A stretch of 64,000 nucleotides of DNA from Hyphomicrobiales bacterium (GTDB taxonomy: Bacteria; Pseudomonadota; Alphaproteobacteria; Rhizobiales; Rhizobiaceae): assembly GCA_900465915.1 (NCBI GenBank), contig UBKJ01000014.1, positions 1-64,000 on the forward strand. Direction: 5' to 3'. The notes under the pieces were generated by a model. That model was not told the DNA's origin. It did no database searches and saw only the letters and a program-made list of their open reading frames with translations. Positions 1 through 8,967 of the stretch are shown piece after piece (within the stretch, counting starts at the first letter, position 1; each line of letters opens with the position of its first letter). Position numbers and translations under genes: made by a program.

Positions 1-25
1 TCAAGCCGCTCAATATGGCGTCCAT
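1..25 (-). CDS. 5' end of a divergent gene, product unknown (partial)
   Basis: An ATG on the minus strand at 25-23 is preceded by a strong ribosome binding site (GGAGG, five bases upstream of the ATG on that strand). It opens a frame reading MDAILSGL before the window ends. Eight residues are too few to assign a family. The gene is transcribed away from the dehydrogenase at 282, so the 256 bases between them are a divergent promoter region. It may belong to the same catabolic regulon, because operator-like motifs lie between the two genes; that is inference. Confidence 0.45.
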
Positions 26-118
26 TTTTTCCTCCTCCCCCCGGCCGTTCCGATGGAACGCGCCGAGCCGTCCGAACGCTTGTTGTCGCTCCGCGGCCGG
101 CCTCCCTGCCGGCGATGC

Positions 119-130
119 GGAACATTTGTT
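119..130. promoter_or_regulatory. Candidate operator, GGAACATTTGTT
   Basis: The core GAACATTTGT, or close variants of it, recurs near 216-226, 6067-6077 and 6267-6275, always in promoter regions of this catabolic locus. Here the first base differs (GGAACATTTGTT). The placement suggests a binding site for the SorC-family regulator encoded at 10026, but no binding data can be read from sequence. Confidence 0.4.
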
Positions 131-205
131 TTTTATAGCAGACCAAAGTTTCTTCACAAGCGCTAAAGCGCGACGCGGCTTGCGCGAGGGATTTGAACAC
201 TAGTC

Positions 206-233
206 TTGACTTGGAAACAAATGTTCATTATCC
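206..233 (+). promoter_or_regulatory. Candidate promoter with overlapping operator for the 282-4954 operon
   Basis: TTGACT at 206-211 matches a sigma-70 -35 element. A TTATCC-like -10 lies at about 228-233. The motif AACAAATGTTC (216-226), the reverse complement of the GAACATTTGTT motif, sits between them, where a bound repressor would block RNA polymerase. The -10 is weak, so the exact hexamer is uncertain. The ATG at 282 follows an AGGAGG site at 271-276. Confidence 0.4.
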
Positions 234-281
234 GATAGGGGAGAGGCGCGCTGGCGCCGGGAGGATTTTCAGGAGGACAAG

Positions 282-1601
282 ATGACCACCAATGTGGCGT
301 TGACCGGATTAGCGCGGGACATGCGGGCGCGGGCGGACAGCGGTCGCCCGATCCGCATCGGGCTGATCGGCTCCGGCGAAATGGGCACCGACATCGTCAC
401 CCGCGTCGCGCATATGCCGGGCGTCGAGATCGGCGCGATATCCGAATTGCGGGTGCCGAACGCGCTGAAAGCCGTCGACATCGCCTATCAGGAAAAGGGC
501 CACGGGCGCGAAGTCTCCAACGCCTCCGATCTCACCGCCGCGATGGAATCCGGCAAGATCGCCGTCACCGACAATGCCGACCTCATTCTCCAGAACGACC
601 TGATCGACGTGGTGATAGACGCCACCGGCGTCCCGGCGGTGGGGGCCGAGATCGGCCTGCGCGCCATGGAGCACGGCAAGCATCTGGTCATGATGAATGT
701 CGAGGCCGACGTCACCATCGGGGCCTATCTCAAATCCGAGGCCGACCGGCTCGGCGTCACCTATTCGCTCGGCGCGGGCGACGAGCCGTCCTCCTGCATG
801 GAGTTGATCGAATTCGTCTCGGCAATGGGCCATCCCATCGTCGCCGCCGGCAAGGGCAAGAACAATCCGCTCAACATCGACGCCATCCCCGACGACTATG
901 CGGAGGAGGCGAAGCGCCGCAACATGAACGTGCGCATGCTGGTGGAGTTCGTCGACGGTTCCAAGACGATGGTGGAGATGGCGGCCATCGCCAACGCCAC
1001 CGGCCTCGTGCCCGACAAGCCGGGCATGCACGGCCCCGCCGCGACGCTCGACCAGTTGAGCAAGACGCTGATCCCGGAAAAGGACGGCGGCGTGCTGTCG
1101 AAGGTGGGCGTGGTGGATTATTCCATCGGCAAGGGCGTCGCGCCGGGCGTGTTCGTGGTGGCCGACATGTCGCATCCGCGCATTTCCGAGCGCATGGAGG
1201 ACCTGAAGATGGGCAAGGGGCCTTACTTCACCTTCCATCGCCCCTATCACCTGACCTCGCTCGAAGTGCCGCTGACCTGCGCCCGCGTCGTGCTCTACGG
1301 CAAGCCGGACATGGTGCCGCTGGCCAAGCCCGTGGCGGAAGTCTGCGCGGTGGCCAAGAAGGACATGCAGCCGGGCGAGAAGCTCGACGCCATCGGCGAA
1401 TATTGCTACCGCGCCTGGATCATGACCGCGCCGGAAGCCCACGCCGCCCACGCCATTCCCTGCGGCCTGCTGCAAGGCGGCTCGGTGACCAAGCCTATCA
1501 GGAAGGGCGAACTCATCACCTATGACAACGCCGCCGTCGCGCCCGGCTCCAAGATCGCCGAACTGCGCGCCCGGCAGGACAAGCTCGTCTACGGAGCGTG
1601 A
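282..1601 (+). CDS. SAF-domain NAD(P)-dependent oxidoreductase (homoserine dehydrogenase-like)
   Basis: A 439-residue cytoplasmic protein. The N-terminal Rossmann fold shows the dinucleotide-binding glycine motif IGLIGSGEMG near residues 26-35. The middle resembles homoserine dehydrogenase-like oxidoreductases, and the C-terminal part (about 350-430, with AKKDMQPGEKLD) resembles a SAF domain. Members of this group occur in sugar and polyol catabolic operons, where they oxidise or isomerise the substrate. The ATG has a good AGGAGG site. The E1 alpha start follows 11 bases after the stop, so this gene leads an operon with the acyl-CoA-forming dehydrogenase complex. The substrate is unknown. Confidence 0.75.
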   Translation: MTTNVALTGLARDMRARADSGRPIRIGLIGSGEMGTDIVTRVAHMPGVEIGAISELRVPNALKAVDIAYQEKGHGREVSNASDLTAAMESGKIAVTDNADLILQNDLIDVVIDATGVPAVGAEIGLRAMEHGKHLVMMNVEADVTIGAYLKSEADRLGVTYSLGAGDEPSSCMELIEFVSAMGHPIVAAGKGKNNPLNIDAIPDDYAEEAKRRNMNVRMLVEFVDGSKTMVEMAAIANATGLVPDKPGMHGPAATLDQLSKTLIPEKDGGVLSKVGVVDYSIGKGVAPGVFVVADMSHPRISERMEDLKMGKGPYFTFHRPYHLTSLEVPLTCARVVLYGKPDMVPLAKPVAEVCAVAKKDMQPGEKLDAIGEYCYRAWIMTAPEAHAAHAIPCGLLQGGSVTKPIRKGELITYDNAAVAPGSKIAELRARQDKLVYGA

Positions 1602-1612
1602 GGAACGCCGCC

Positions 1613-2650
1613 ATGGCCCAGACCCAGAAAACCGCCGCGCCGGAAGCCGGCGATCGCCGCAACCTGCCCTTCGCCTTCCGCACCTATTCGCCGGAGCAGT
1701 TGAAAGAGGCGTTGCGCAGGATGTATCTCATCCGCCGCTTCGAGGAAGGGGCGGAGGAAAGCTACACGCGCGGGCTGATCCACGGCACCATGCACCTGTC
1801 CATCGGGCAGGAGGCGAGCGCCATGGGTTCCTGCCTGCCGCTCAACGAAGACGACATGATCACTTCCACCCATCGCGGCCATGGCCATTGCATCGCCAAG
1901 GGCGCTGACGTGAAACGCATGTTCGCGGAGTTCTTCGGCAAGGAGACCGGCTATTGCAAGGGCCGCGGCGGCTCCATGCACATCGCCGACGTGTCGAAGG
2001 GCAATCTGGGTGCGAACGGCATCGTCGGCGGCGGCATTCCCATCGCCGTAGGCGCGGCGCTTTCGGCCAAGAAGCAGAAGAACGGCAAGGTGGTCGTGTC
2101 CTTCTTCGGCGACGGGGCCAACAACGAAGGCGCGTTCCACGAGGCGCTCAACATGGCCGCCGTGTGGAAATTGCCGGTGGTTTTCGTCTGCGAGAACAAC
2201 GGCTACGGCATGTCGACCTCCACCAAACGCTCCACCGCCGTCGCCAATGTCGCCGACCGCGCTGCCGCCTACGCCATGCCGGGCAGGGTGGTGGACGGCA
2301 ACAATCTGTCCGAAGTGGCCGAGGCGATCAGCGAGGCGGTCGAGCGGGCGCGGCGCGGCGACGGCCCGTCGCTGATCGAGAACAAGACCTATCGCATCCG
2401 CGGCCATTCCAAGAGCGACCGCAACCGTTACCGCACCAAGGAAGAGATCGAGGACTGGGCCACCAACCACAATCCGATCGCGCTGTTCGAGGCCGAGCTG
2501 AAGGCGCATGGCGTGCTCGACGACGCGGAGCTTGAGACGATCCGCGCCGATGTGGAGCGCGAGATCGCCGAGGCCATCGAATACGCGAAGAACAGCCCCG
2601 CACCGGACCTCACCAATCTCACCCGCGACGTATATACGGACACGATCTGA
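1613..2650 (+). CDS. Thiamine-dependent dehydrogenase E1 component, alpha subunit (acetoin/pyruvate dehydrogenase type)
   Basis: A 345-residue E1 alpha subunit. It carries the thiamine diphosphate motif starting [14 protein letters not shown] and ending in ENNGYG, the usual GDG...NN pattern. The phosphorylation-loop region is also recognisable ([14 protein letters not shown]). With the beta subunit it would decarboxylate a 2-oxo acid or cleave an acyloin and pass the acyl group to the lipoyl E2. The ATG at 1613 is chosen because a GAGGAA site lies upstream; a GTG at 1598 would overlap the previous gene. Small separate alpha and beta subunits together with an E2-hydrolase fusion favour the acetoin dehydrogenase (AcoA) group over the housekeeping complex. 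Confidence 0.85.
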   Translation: MAQTQKTAAPEAGDRRNLPFAFRTYSPEQLKEALRRMYLIRRFEEGAEESYTRGLIHGTMHLSIGQEASAMGSCLPLNEDDMITSTHRGHGHCIAKGADVKRMFAEFFGKETGYCKGRGGSMHIADVSKGNLGANGIVGGGIPIAVGAALSAKKQKNGKVVVSFFGDGANNEGAFHEALNMAAVWKLPVVFVCENNGYGMSTSTKRSTAVANVADRAAAYAMPGRVVDGNNLSEVAEAISEAVERARRGDGPSLIENKTYRIRGHSKSDRNRYRTKEEIEDWATNHNPIALFEAELKAHGVLDDAELETIRADVEREIAEAIEYAKNSPAPDLTNLTRDVYTDTI

Positions 2651-2651
2651 C

Positions 2652-3650
2652 ATGGACACCACCATCCGTGAGCTGAGCTATTCGCAGGCCATTCAGGAAG
2701 CCATGGCCATCGCCATGGAGCGCGACGAGCGCGTGTTCCTGATGGGCGAGGACATCGGCGTCTATGGCGGCGCGTTTCAGGTGACGGGCGATCTCGTGCA
2801 TCGCTTCGGCGAGGACCGCGTCATGGATACGCCGATCTCGGAACTGGGCGGCGCGGGCGTCGCCGTCGGCGCGGCGCTGACCGGCATGCGGCCGATCTTC
2901 GAGTTCCAGTTCTCCGATTTCGCCGCACTCGCCATGGAGCAGATCGTCAATCAGGCGGCGAAGATCCGCTACATGCTGGGCGGCGCGGTCTCGGTGCCGC
3001 TGGTGATGCGCTTTCCCGCAGGCTCAGGCACGGGAGCGGCCGCGCAGCACAGCCAGAGCCTGGAGGCCTGGCTCGGCCATGTGCCGGGGCTGAAGGTGGT
3101 GCAGCCCTCCACGCCGCATGACGTCAAGGGCCTGCTGCTCGCCGCGGTCGAGGACCCCGACCCGGTGATGATCTTCGAGCACAAGCTTCTCTACAAGATG
3201 AAGGGCCCGGTGCCGGAAGGCTATTACACCGTGCCGATCGGCAAGGCGGCGGTCGTGCGCGAGGGCCGCGACCTCACCATCGTCGCGAGCGCCATCATGG
3301 TGCACAAGGCGCTGGAGGCGGCGGCCGAACTCGCCAAGGAAGGCGTCGATGTCGAGGTGATCGATCTGCGTTCGGTGCGCCCCATCGACCGCGACACCAT
3401 CGTCGCCAGCGTGAAGAAAACCTCGAAGCTGCTCTGCGTCTACGAGGCGGTGAAGACGCTGGGCGTCGGCGCGGAAATTTCGGCCCTCGTCGCGGAGAGC
3501 GAGGCCTTCGACTATCTCGACGCGCCCATCGTGCGGCTGGGCGGGGCGGAGACGCCCATTCCCTATAATCCCGATCTGGAGCGCGCGACGGTGCCGCAGA
3601 CGCCGGATATCGTCAGAAGCGCCCGCGATCTCGTCAAGGGAGTGCGCTGA
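2652..3650 (+). CDS. Thiamine-dependent dehydrogenase E1 component, beta subunit (AcoB-like)
   Basis: A 332-residue transketolase-like beta subunit with the typical start ([20 protein letters not shown]), the [11 protein letters not shown] loop and the C-terminal domain of this family. It pairs with the alpha subunit just upstream to form an alpha2-beta2 E1. The ATG lies one base after the alpha stop, so translation is probably coupled. The true start is the ATG at 2652. The next gene encodes the lipoyl acceptor. Confidence 0.87.
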   Translation: MDTTIRELSYSQAIQEAMAIAMERDERVFLMGEDIGVYGGAFQVTGDLVHRFGEDRVMDTPISELGGAGVAVGAALTGMRPIFEFQFSDFAALAMEQIVNQAAKIRYMLGGAVSVPLVMRFPAGSGTGAAAQHSQSLEAWLGHVPGLKVVQPSTPHDVKGLLLAAVEDPDPVMIFEHKLLYKMKGPVPEGYYTVPIGKAAVVREGRDLTIVASAIMVHKALEAAAELAKEGVDVEVIDLRSVRPIDRDTIVASVKKTSKLLCVYEAVKTLGVGAEISALVAESEAFDYLDAPIVRLGGAETPIPYNPDLERATVPQTPDIVRSARDLVKGVR

Positions 3651-3652
3651 CC

Positions 3653-4954
3653 ATGGCGGTGGAAGTCATCCTGCCTAAAGTCGACATGGACATGGAGACC
3701 GGCCGGATTTCGCGCTGGTACGCCAAAGACGGCGACGCGGTCACCAAGGGCCAGCTCCTGTTCGAGATCGAAACCGACAAGGCGGCGATGGAAGTCGACG
3801 CCCCGGCATCCGGCGTGCTGGGCGGCGTGGTGGCCGAAGGCGCGGTCGTGCCGGTCGGGCAGGCCGTGGCGTGGATCTATGCCGAGGGCGAGGAACGCAA
3901 GCCAGCCCCATCCGCCGTCCCTGCACCCGCGTCCGAACCGGCTCCCGCCGCCGCCGAAATTCCCGCCGCTCCCGCTCCTGTCGAACCCGCTTCGTCCTCC
4001 CAGGACCATACGGACGCCGTCCGCGCCACGCCGTTGGCGCGGCGGCTTGCCCGCGAGGCGGGGCTCGATCTGGCGGAGGTCGCAGGCTCCGGCCCGAAAG
4101 GCCGCGTGCAGAAGAAGGACGTCGAGGCGAGGATCGGCTCGACCGCAGCGCCTGTTCCGGCCGCGCGGGCCGCCTGCGCCGGCAAGGCTCCGCTCAACGC
4201 CACATGGCTGCGCGAGGGCGAGGTCGGAAAGCTGCCCGTCGTCCTGATCCACGGCTTCGCGGCCGATCTTAATGCGTGGCGCGGCCTGCTGGCCGGCGCG
4301 TCGCTCGGCCATCCGGTGCTGGCGCTCGACCTGCCCGGCCATGGCGCATCACCACGCGTCGCGCCCGAAAGTGTGGACGCCATTGCCGAAATGGTGGAGG
4401 CGACGCTCGCGGCCTTCGGTGTTACGGCCTGCCTTCTGGCCGGCCATTCCTTCGGCGCGGCCGTGGCGGCCGTGGTCGCCGCGCGCGGCGCGGCCGACGT
4501 GCGTTCGCTGGTGCTGATCTCGTCGGCCGGTCTCGGGCCGGAGATCAACGGGGCCTTCACCAAGGGCTTGATCGCCGCGAAAAGCGAGGCGAGCGTGGTT
4601 CCATGGCTGCGGTTGCTGGTCAGCGACGAAAGCCTTCTGACGCGGCCCTTCATCAACGCCACCGTGGCGCAGGCTGGCGACGGTGCGTTGCGCGAAGCGC
4701 AGGCCGCCATCGTCGACCGCTTTTTCGCCGACGGCGCGCAGACCTTCGAGATACGCTCGGCCATTGCGCAACTGGCCATGCCGGTGCGGCTGATCTTCGG
4801 CGCGGAGGACCGGATCATTCCGGTCAGTCATGCGCATGGGCTGCCCGGCAAGGTTGGCGTGCATATCTTCCCGCGCTGCGGACACATGCCGCAAATCGAG
4901 GAACGCGCCGCGGTGCTGGGCATCATAGCCGAGTGCGCCCGCGCCGCGTCTTGA
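3653..4954 (+). CDS. Lipoyl E2 fused to an alpha/beta hydrolase (AcoC-like)
   Basis: A 433-residue protein. Residues 1-80 are a lipoyl domain with the lipoylated lysine in the ETDKA motif (K43). An Ala/Pro-rich linker follows, then a peripheral-subunit-binding domain near 122-160 (ATPLARRLAREAGLDLAEV). From about 175 to the end it is an alpha/beta hydrolase with the nucleophile elbow GHSFG and a late histidine in RCGHMPQ. This is the layout of acetoin dehydrogenase AcoC, in which a hydrolase-fold domain replaces the usual acyltransferase. The start is two bases after the E1 beta stop. No E3 lipoamide dehydrogenase gene is visible nearby, so E3 is probably supplied from elsewhere. Confidence 0.85.
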   Translation: MAVEVILPKVDMDMETGRISRWYAKDGDAVTKGQLLFEIETDKAAMEVDAPASGVLGGVVAEGAVVPVGQAVAWIYAEGEERKPAPSAVPAPASEPAPAAAEIPAAPAPVEPASSSQDHTDAVRATPLARRLAREAGLDLAEVAGSGPKGRVQKKDVEARIGSTAAPVPAARAACAGKAPLNATWLREGEVGKLPVVLIHGFAADLNAWRGLLAGASLGHPVLALDLPGHGASPRVAPESVDAIAEMVEATLAAFGVTACLLAGHSFGAAVAAVVAARGAADVRSLVLISSAGLGPEINGAFTKGLIAAKSEASVVPWLRLLVSDESLLTRPFINATVAQAGDGALREAQAAIVDRFFADGAQTFEIRSAIAQLAMPVRLIFGAEDRIIPVSHAHGLPGKVGVHIFPRCGHMPQIEERAAVLGIIAECARAAS

Positions 4955-4961
4955 AAGACGA

Positions 4962-4984
4962 AAGCCCCGGCCAGGCCGGGGCTT
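4962..4984. terminator. Bidirectional terminator hairpin
   Basis: A near-perfect inverted repeat (AGCCCCGGCC / GGCCGGGGCT around one A) lies between two convergent genes. It is flanked by pyrimidine-rich sequence on both sides, TTCTTC on one strand and TTTCGTCTTT on the other. It can end transcription of both the E2 gene and the alcohol dehydrogenase. Confidence 0.8.
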
Positions 4985-5006
4985 CTTCATTTAAAAAAGA
5001 AGGCCG

Positions 5007-6044
5007 TCAGCCGTTGACGACGGCGACCTTGATGGCGCCGCCTTGCTCGGCCGTCGCCAGCGCCTGCACGATCTCGCTCAATTCGAAGCGATGCGTCAGC
5101 ATGGTCTCCACCTCGATGCGGCCCGAGGCGATCATGTCGAGCGATTTCTCGAACTGAAGCCGGTTGAGGCCGAAGGAGCCGGTGACGATCAGCTCGTTGT
5201 AATGGATCAGGTTGACGTCGAGCGTCGCCATCTCCGACGCCGAGAAGCCGGCGAACAGGCTGACATGGCCGCGATAGCGCGCCAGCGCTAGCGCGTCGTT
5301 GGCGAGCTTCGCCACGCCGATGGCGACGATCACCTTGTCGGCGCCGAAGCCTTTCGTATGTCCGCGCACCACCGCCTGCAGGTCCTCGCGCGTCGGGTCG
5401 ACCACCGCGTCCGCGCCGGCGGCGATCGCCGCCTCGCGCCGCCCGGCGCTGGGCTCGCTGACGATGATCGTCTGCGCGCCGGAAAAACGCGCCAGCTTGA
5501 CATGCAAAAGACCGATCGGGCCGGAGCCGAGGATGACCACCGTGTCGCCGACGCCGACCTCGATCTTCTGCTGGCCATTGAGCACGCAGGAGAGGGGCTC
5601 GATGAGAGCGGCCTTCTCCCAGCTCACGCCCGCCGGCAGCCTGAAGACGTTGCGCGCATGCACCGCCGCCGCCGGGATGCGGATATATTCGGCGAAGGCG
5701 CCGTCGATCTCGTAGCCGATGGCGGTCAGGTTGCGGCAGACGTTCTCGTAGCCGCGCTTGCAGCATTCGCAATAGCCGCAGGGGATGGCCGGGCAGACTG
5801 CGACCGCCTCGCCGCAGGCGAAGCCGCCATGCCCGCCATTGTCGACGATCTCGCCGGCGAACTCGTGCCCGAGGATCGACGGATAGCGCACGCCGGCCGT
5901 CTTGCGCCCGCGGAAAATGCGGATGTCGGTGCCGCAGACCGTGGCCGCCTTGACCCGGATCAGCATGTCGCCGGCCGTCAGCGCCGGATCCGGCACGGTT
6001 TCAAACGAAAGATCGTTGGGCGCCTTGAGCAAGCCAGCTTTCAT
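5007..6044 (-). CDS. Zinc-dependent medium-chain alcohol/polyol dehydrogenase
   Basis: A 345-residue MDR-family dehydrogenase of the sorbitol/butanediol/threonine dehydrogenase type. Catalytic zinc ligands appear as C-G-T-D near residue 37 and G-H-E-F near 59. Structural zinc cysteines appear in the run CGYCECCKRGYENVC. The NAD-binding motif is VVILGSGPIGLLH. It likely oxidises a secondary hydroxyl of a sugar, polyol or diol. It is convergent with the E1/E2 operon and divergent from the ABC transporter, with a shared operator-bearing region upstream. Confidence 0.82.
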   Translation of the reverse strand: MKAGLLKAPNDLSFETVPDPALTAGDMLIRVKAATVCGTDIRIFRGRKTAGVRYPSILGHEFAGEIVDNGGHGGFACGEAVAVCPAIPCGYCECCKRGYENVCRNLTAIGYEIDGAFAEYIRIPAAAVHARNVFRLPAGVSWEKAALIEPLSCVLNGQQKIEVGVGDTVVILGSGPIGLLHVKLARFSGAQTIIVSEPSAGRREAAIAAGADAVVDPTREDLQAVVRGHTKGFGADKVIVAIGVAKLANDALALARYRGHVSLFAGFSASEMATLDVNLIHYNELIVTGSFGLNRLQFEKSLDMIASGRIEVETMLTHRFELSEIVQALATAEQGGAIKVAVVNG

Positions 6045-6464
6045 GTTTTCCTCGCAGAATGATTTTGAACATTTGTGTCAAAGAAATTCAATTTATGCAA
6101 GCCGGATGGCTTTTAGAACGACTCAAAATCACATTGGGTGTGTTCCCGCTTGCGTTATAGCTAGCCCGAAATTGGGCGGATTTCTGATAAATATCAGTGG
6201 AATCAATCCCATGTAAGGAATCTCGCTTTTCCCGACGAAATCCGGTTGACTTTCACCGGCAAAGATGAACATTTTAATTTCAACAAAAATAATTGTTCGG
6301 ATTTGACCCGAGCGGAAAGGCGTCGAGAGGAACGCCTTCCGCCTTCGACGACGGGTCGCCGGACGGGACGGTTCAGCGCCGGAAATCTGCGTGGCGGCGA
6401 CGGCTTGTTCAGGCCGCCGCCGCGGGCGCGCGACGGCCGGCGACGTTTTAACTGGGAGGTAGAA
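6045..6464. promoter_or_regulatory. Divergent promoter region with repeated GAACATTT motifs
   Basis: About 420 bases without a credible gene. GAACATTTGTG lies at 6067-6077, just upstream of the dehydrogenase start on the minus strand. On the plus strand TTGACT (6246-6251) resembles a -35, followed by GAACATTTT (6267-6275) and a further GTTC half-site near 6295. AT-rich sequence between 6261 and 6300 contrasts with the GC-rich leader that follows. The arrangement suggests coordinate control of both divergent transcripts. Confidence 0.45.
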
Positions 6465-7412
6465 ATGAAGCTGTCGAAATTTCTGACGATCGCCGGCGCG
6501 GTCTCGATGCTGGGCTGCGGCGCCGCCGGGGCGGCGGGCCAGGAGGAGCTGATCAAGCCGATCGACAAGGAGCTGACCTTCGTCTTCATTCCGAAGGTCA
6601 TCCATCCCTGGTACGACGTGGTGGCGCAGGGCAGCCAGTTCGCGGCGCAGGAGCTGGCCAAGTCGGGGATCAAGGTCAAGGTGATCTGGGACCAGCCGCC
6701 GCAGGCCGACGTGGCCGACCAAAACCAGCGCATCGAGGCCAATATCGGCCGCAAGCCCGACGGCCTCGCCGTCGCCTGCCTCGACCGCGCCACCAATGTC
6801 CAGCTTCTGGGCGAGGCGCAGAAGGCCGGCGTCAACGTCGTCACCTTCAACTCCTTCTGCGATGACAAGTTTCCCTTCATCGGCCCCAAGAGCAGCTATC
6901 AGGACGGCTACGACCTCGGCGAATTCCTCGCCAAACACCTGGGCGGCAAGGGCAAGATCGGCGTGCTCGCCGGCAGCCTGACCGCTTCCGACCATGTCGA
7001 GCGCATCCAGGGCTTCAAGAAGGCGCTGGAAAGCCATCCCGACATGAAGATCGTCTTCGAGCAGCCCGACAACGACGTGCTGGAGGACGCGGTGTCGCTG
7101 ACCGAGAACGCCTTGCAGGCCCATCCCGACCTCGCCGGCATCTTCGGCTCCAACGCCTCCAACCCGATCGGCGCCGCCCGCGCGGTGAAGAACGCCGGCC
7201 TCGCCGGCAAGGTGGCCATCGTCGGCATGGACGACCTGCCGGAGGCGGTCGACGCGGTCTGCGACGGCACCATCACCGCGCTCAAGGCGCAGCGCCAGTG
7301 GGACATGGGCTACTGGGCGGTCAAGTATCTGGTGGCGAAGAACGAGAACCACACCATCCCGATGTTCCACGACACCGGCTCGCGCTTCATCACCAAGGAA
7401 GACTGCAAGTAA
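6465..7412 (+). CDS. Sugar ABC transporter periplasmic substrate-binding protein
   Basis: A 315-residue secreted protein with an N-terminal signal peptide (KLSKFLTIAGAVSMLGCG, cleavage probably after the Ala/Gly-rich run). The fold is the LacI/RbsB-type periplasmic-binding superfamily (Peripla_BP_4): an FVFIPKVIHPWYDVVAQG start, an NVVTFNSFCDD middle and an AIVGMDDLPEAV hinge region. The ATG at 6465 is selected because GGGAGGT lies a few bases upstream; upstream in-frame codons have no such site. It is followed by ATPase and permease genes, so it delivers a sugar or polyol to them. The ligand is unknown. Confidence 0.88.
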   Translation: MKLSKFLTIAGAVSMLGCGAAGAAGQEELIKPIDKELTFVFIPKVIHPWYDVVAQGSQFAAQELAKSGIKVKVIWDQPPQADVADQNQRIEANIGRKPDGLAVACLDRATNVQLLGEAQKAGVNVVTFNSFCDDKFPFIGPKSSYQDGYDLGEFLAKHLGGKGKIGVLAGSLTASDHVERIQGFKKALESHPDMKIVFEQPDNDVLEDAVSLTENALQAHPDLAGIFGSNASNPIGAARAVKNAGLAGKVAIVGMDDLPEAVDAVCDGTITALKAQRQWDMGYWAVKYLVAKNENHTIPMFHDTGSRFITKEDCK

Positions 7413-7464
7413 GCGTCAACATTGCGGAGCGCGCGCAACCGCGCTCCGCATTGGAGAAACCGCG

Positions 7465-8955
7465 ATGACACAGCATATCTTCGAAGCGCGCGACGTGGCC
7501 AAGTCCTATGGCGTGGTCCACGCCCTCAAGGGCGTTTCGATCGGGATCGGGGCGGGCGAGGTTCACGCCATCATCGGCGAGAACGGCGCCGGCAAGAGCA
7601 CGCTGATGAATATTTTCTGCGGGCGCGTGCGGCCCAGCGCCGGCGCGCTGTTCCGCGACGGCGAGCAGGTCTCCTTCGCCCGGCCCCTCGACGCCCAGAA
7701 GGCCGGTCTCTGCATCGCGCCGCAGGAGATCAACCTCGTCCCCGAGCTGACCGTCGCCGAGAACATCATGCTGGGCGCGCACGAGACCAGAGGCGTCGCC
7801 ATCGACTGGCGCAAAACGCGCGAGAAGGCGGTCCGCCACCTGCTGGAGATCGACGACTCCATCGATCCAGGCGTGAAGGTCTCGGAGCTCAGCAAGGCGC
7901 AGCAGCAGCTGGTGCAGATCGCGCGCGCCGCGGCGACCTCGGCCCGTATCCTCATTCTCGACGAGCCGACCGCTGCGCTGACCTCGCGTGAGACCGACAA
8001 GCTCTTCGCCTATATCCGCGGCTTCCGGGCCGGCGGCGGCTCGGTGTTCTATATCTCGCACCGGCTCGACGAAATCCTCGCTCTGTCCGACCGCATCAGC
8101 GTGCTGCGCGACGGGGCCTATGTGGGCGAGCTGGACCCCAGGGCCACCAGCAAGGACGAGATGGTGTCCAAGATGGCCGGCCGCATCGTCGGCCGCGGCA
8201 ATCCCGCGCCGCATGCGGGCGTCGAAAAGCGCGAGGTGGTGCTGAAGGTCGAGGGCCTCACCCGCCACGGCGAGTTCGAGGATGTGAGCTTCGAGCTGCA
8301 CAAGGGCGAGATCCTCGGCGTGTCCGGCTTGATCGGCGCCGGCCGCACCGAGGTCGCCAAATGCATCTTCGGGCTGACCCGCGCCGACCGGGGTACGGTC
8401 GAGCTTTTCGGCGAGCGTCTGGAGCGGCGCGCGCCGCTCGACTGCATCGCCAAGGGGCTCGTCTACCTGCCGGAGGAGCGCAAGCAGGAAGGCATCTTCC
8501 CGCTTCTCAGCATAATCGAGAACATGACCATGCCGTCGCTCGACCGTTTCGGCGGGCTCCTGCATATGCGCACGGCCGATATGCTGCGCGAGGTCGACGG
8601 CTTCGTCGAGCGGCTGCGCATCAAGCTCGGCTCGCCCGCCGATCCCATCACCAGCCTCAGCGGCGGCAACCAGCAGAAGGTCATCATCGGCCGCTGGCTG
8701 ATGCGCAACGCGCGCGTGCTGATCATGGACGAGCCGACGCGCGGCATCGACGTGGCCGCGAAATTCGAGATCCAGAACGAGCTGCGGCGCTTCACCGACC
8801 GGGAAGGGCTCTCCATCGTCTTCATCTCGTCGGAACTGGAGGAAGTGCTCGACGTGTCCGACCGCATTCTTGTGATGCACGAGGGCAGGGTGAAGGGAAT
8901 CCCCACGGCGGCGAGCGCCACGCAGGAATCGCTCCTGCAACTTGCAATGAGCTGA
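7465..8955 (+). CDS. Sugar ABC transporter ATPase, two nucleotide-binding domains (RbsA-like)
   Basis: A 496-residue ATPase of the carbohydrate uptake transporter-2 family. The first domain has a full Walker A (GENGAGKST, about residue 34) and Walker B (LILDEPTAAL). The second has the degenerate Walker A typical of this family (GLIGAGRTEVAK) with signature LSGGNQQK and Walker B VLIMDEPTRGID. It energises the permease encoded 12 bases downstream. This cluster has one ATPase, one permease and one binding protein, the standard ribose-type set. Confidence 0.92.
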   Translation: MTQHIFEARDVAKSYGVVHALKGVSIGIGAGEVHAIIGENGAGKSTLMNIFCGRVRPSAGALFRDGEQVSFARPLDAQKAGLCIAPQEINLVPELTVAENIMLGAHETRGVAIDWRKTREKAVRHLLEIDDSIDPGVKVSELSKAQQQLVQIARAAATSARILILDEPTAALTSRETDKLFAYIRGFRAGGGSVFYISHRLDEILALSDRISVLRDGAYVGELDPRATSKDEMVSKMAGRIVGRGNPAPHAGVEKREVVLKVEGLTRHGEFEDVSFELHKGEILGVSGLIGAGRTEVAKCIFGLTRADRGTVELFGERLERRAPLDCIAKGLVYLPEERKQEGIFPLLSIIENMTMPSLDRFGGLLHMRTADMLREVDGFVERLRIKLGSPADPITSLSGGNQQKVIIGRWLMRNARVLIMDEPTRGIDVAAKFEIQNELRRFTDREGLSIVFISSELEEVLDVSDRILVMHEGRVKGIPTAASATQESLLQLAMS

Positions 8956-8967
8956 AGGGCCGCGACC

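Noticed and set aside
15-203. 62-codon plus-strand frame at the left edge
   Set aside because: It overlaps a better supported minus-strand start with a ribosome binding site, and it has no recognisable protein features.
309-1475. Long open frame (388 codons) on the minus strand opposite the SAF oxidoreductase gene
   Set aside because: It is His/Asp/Arg-rich low-complexity translation of a GC-rich gene in the wrong frame. The plus strand has a clear domain structure and ribosome binding site.
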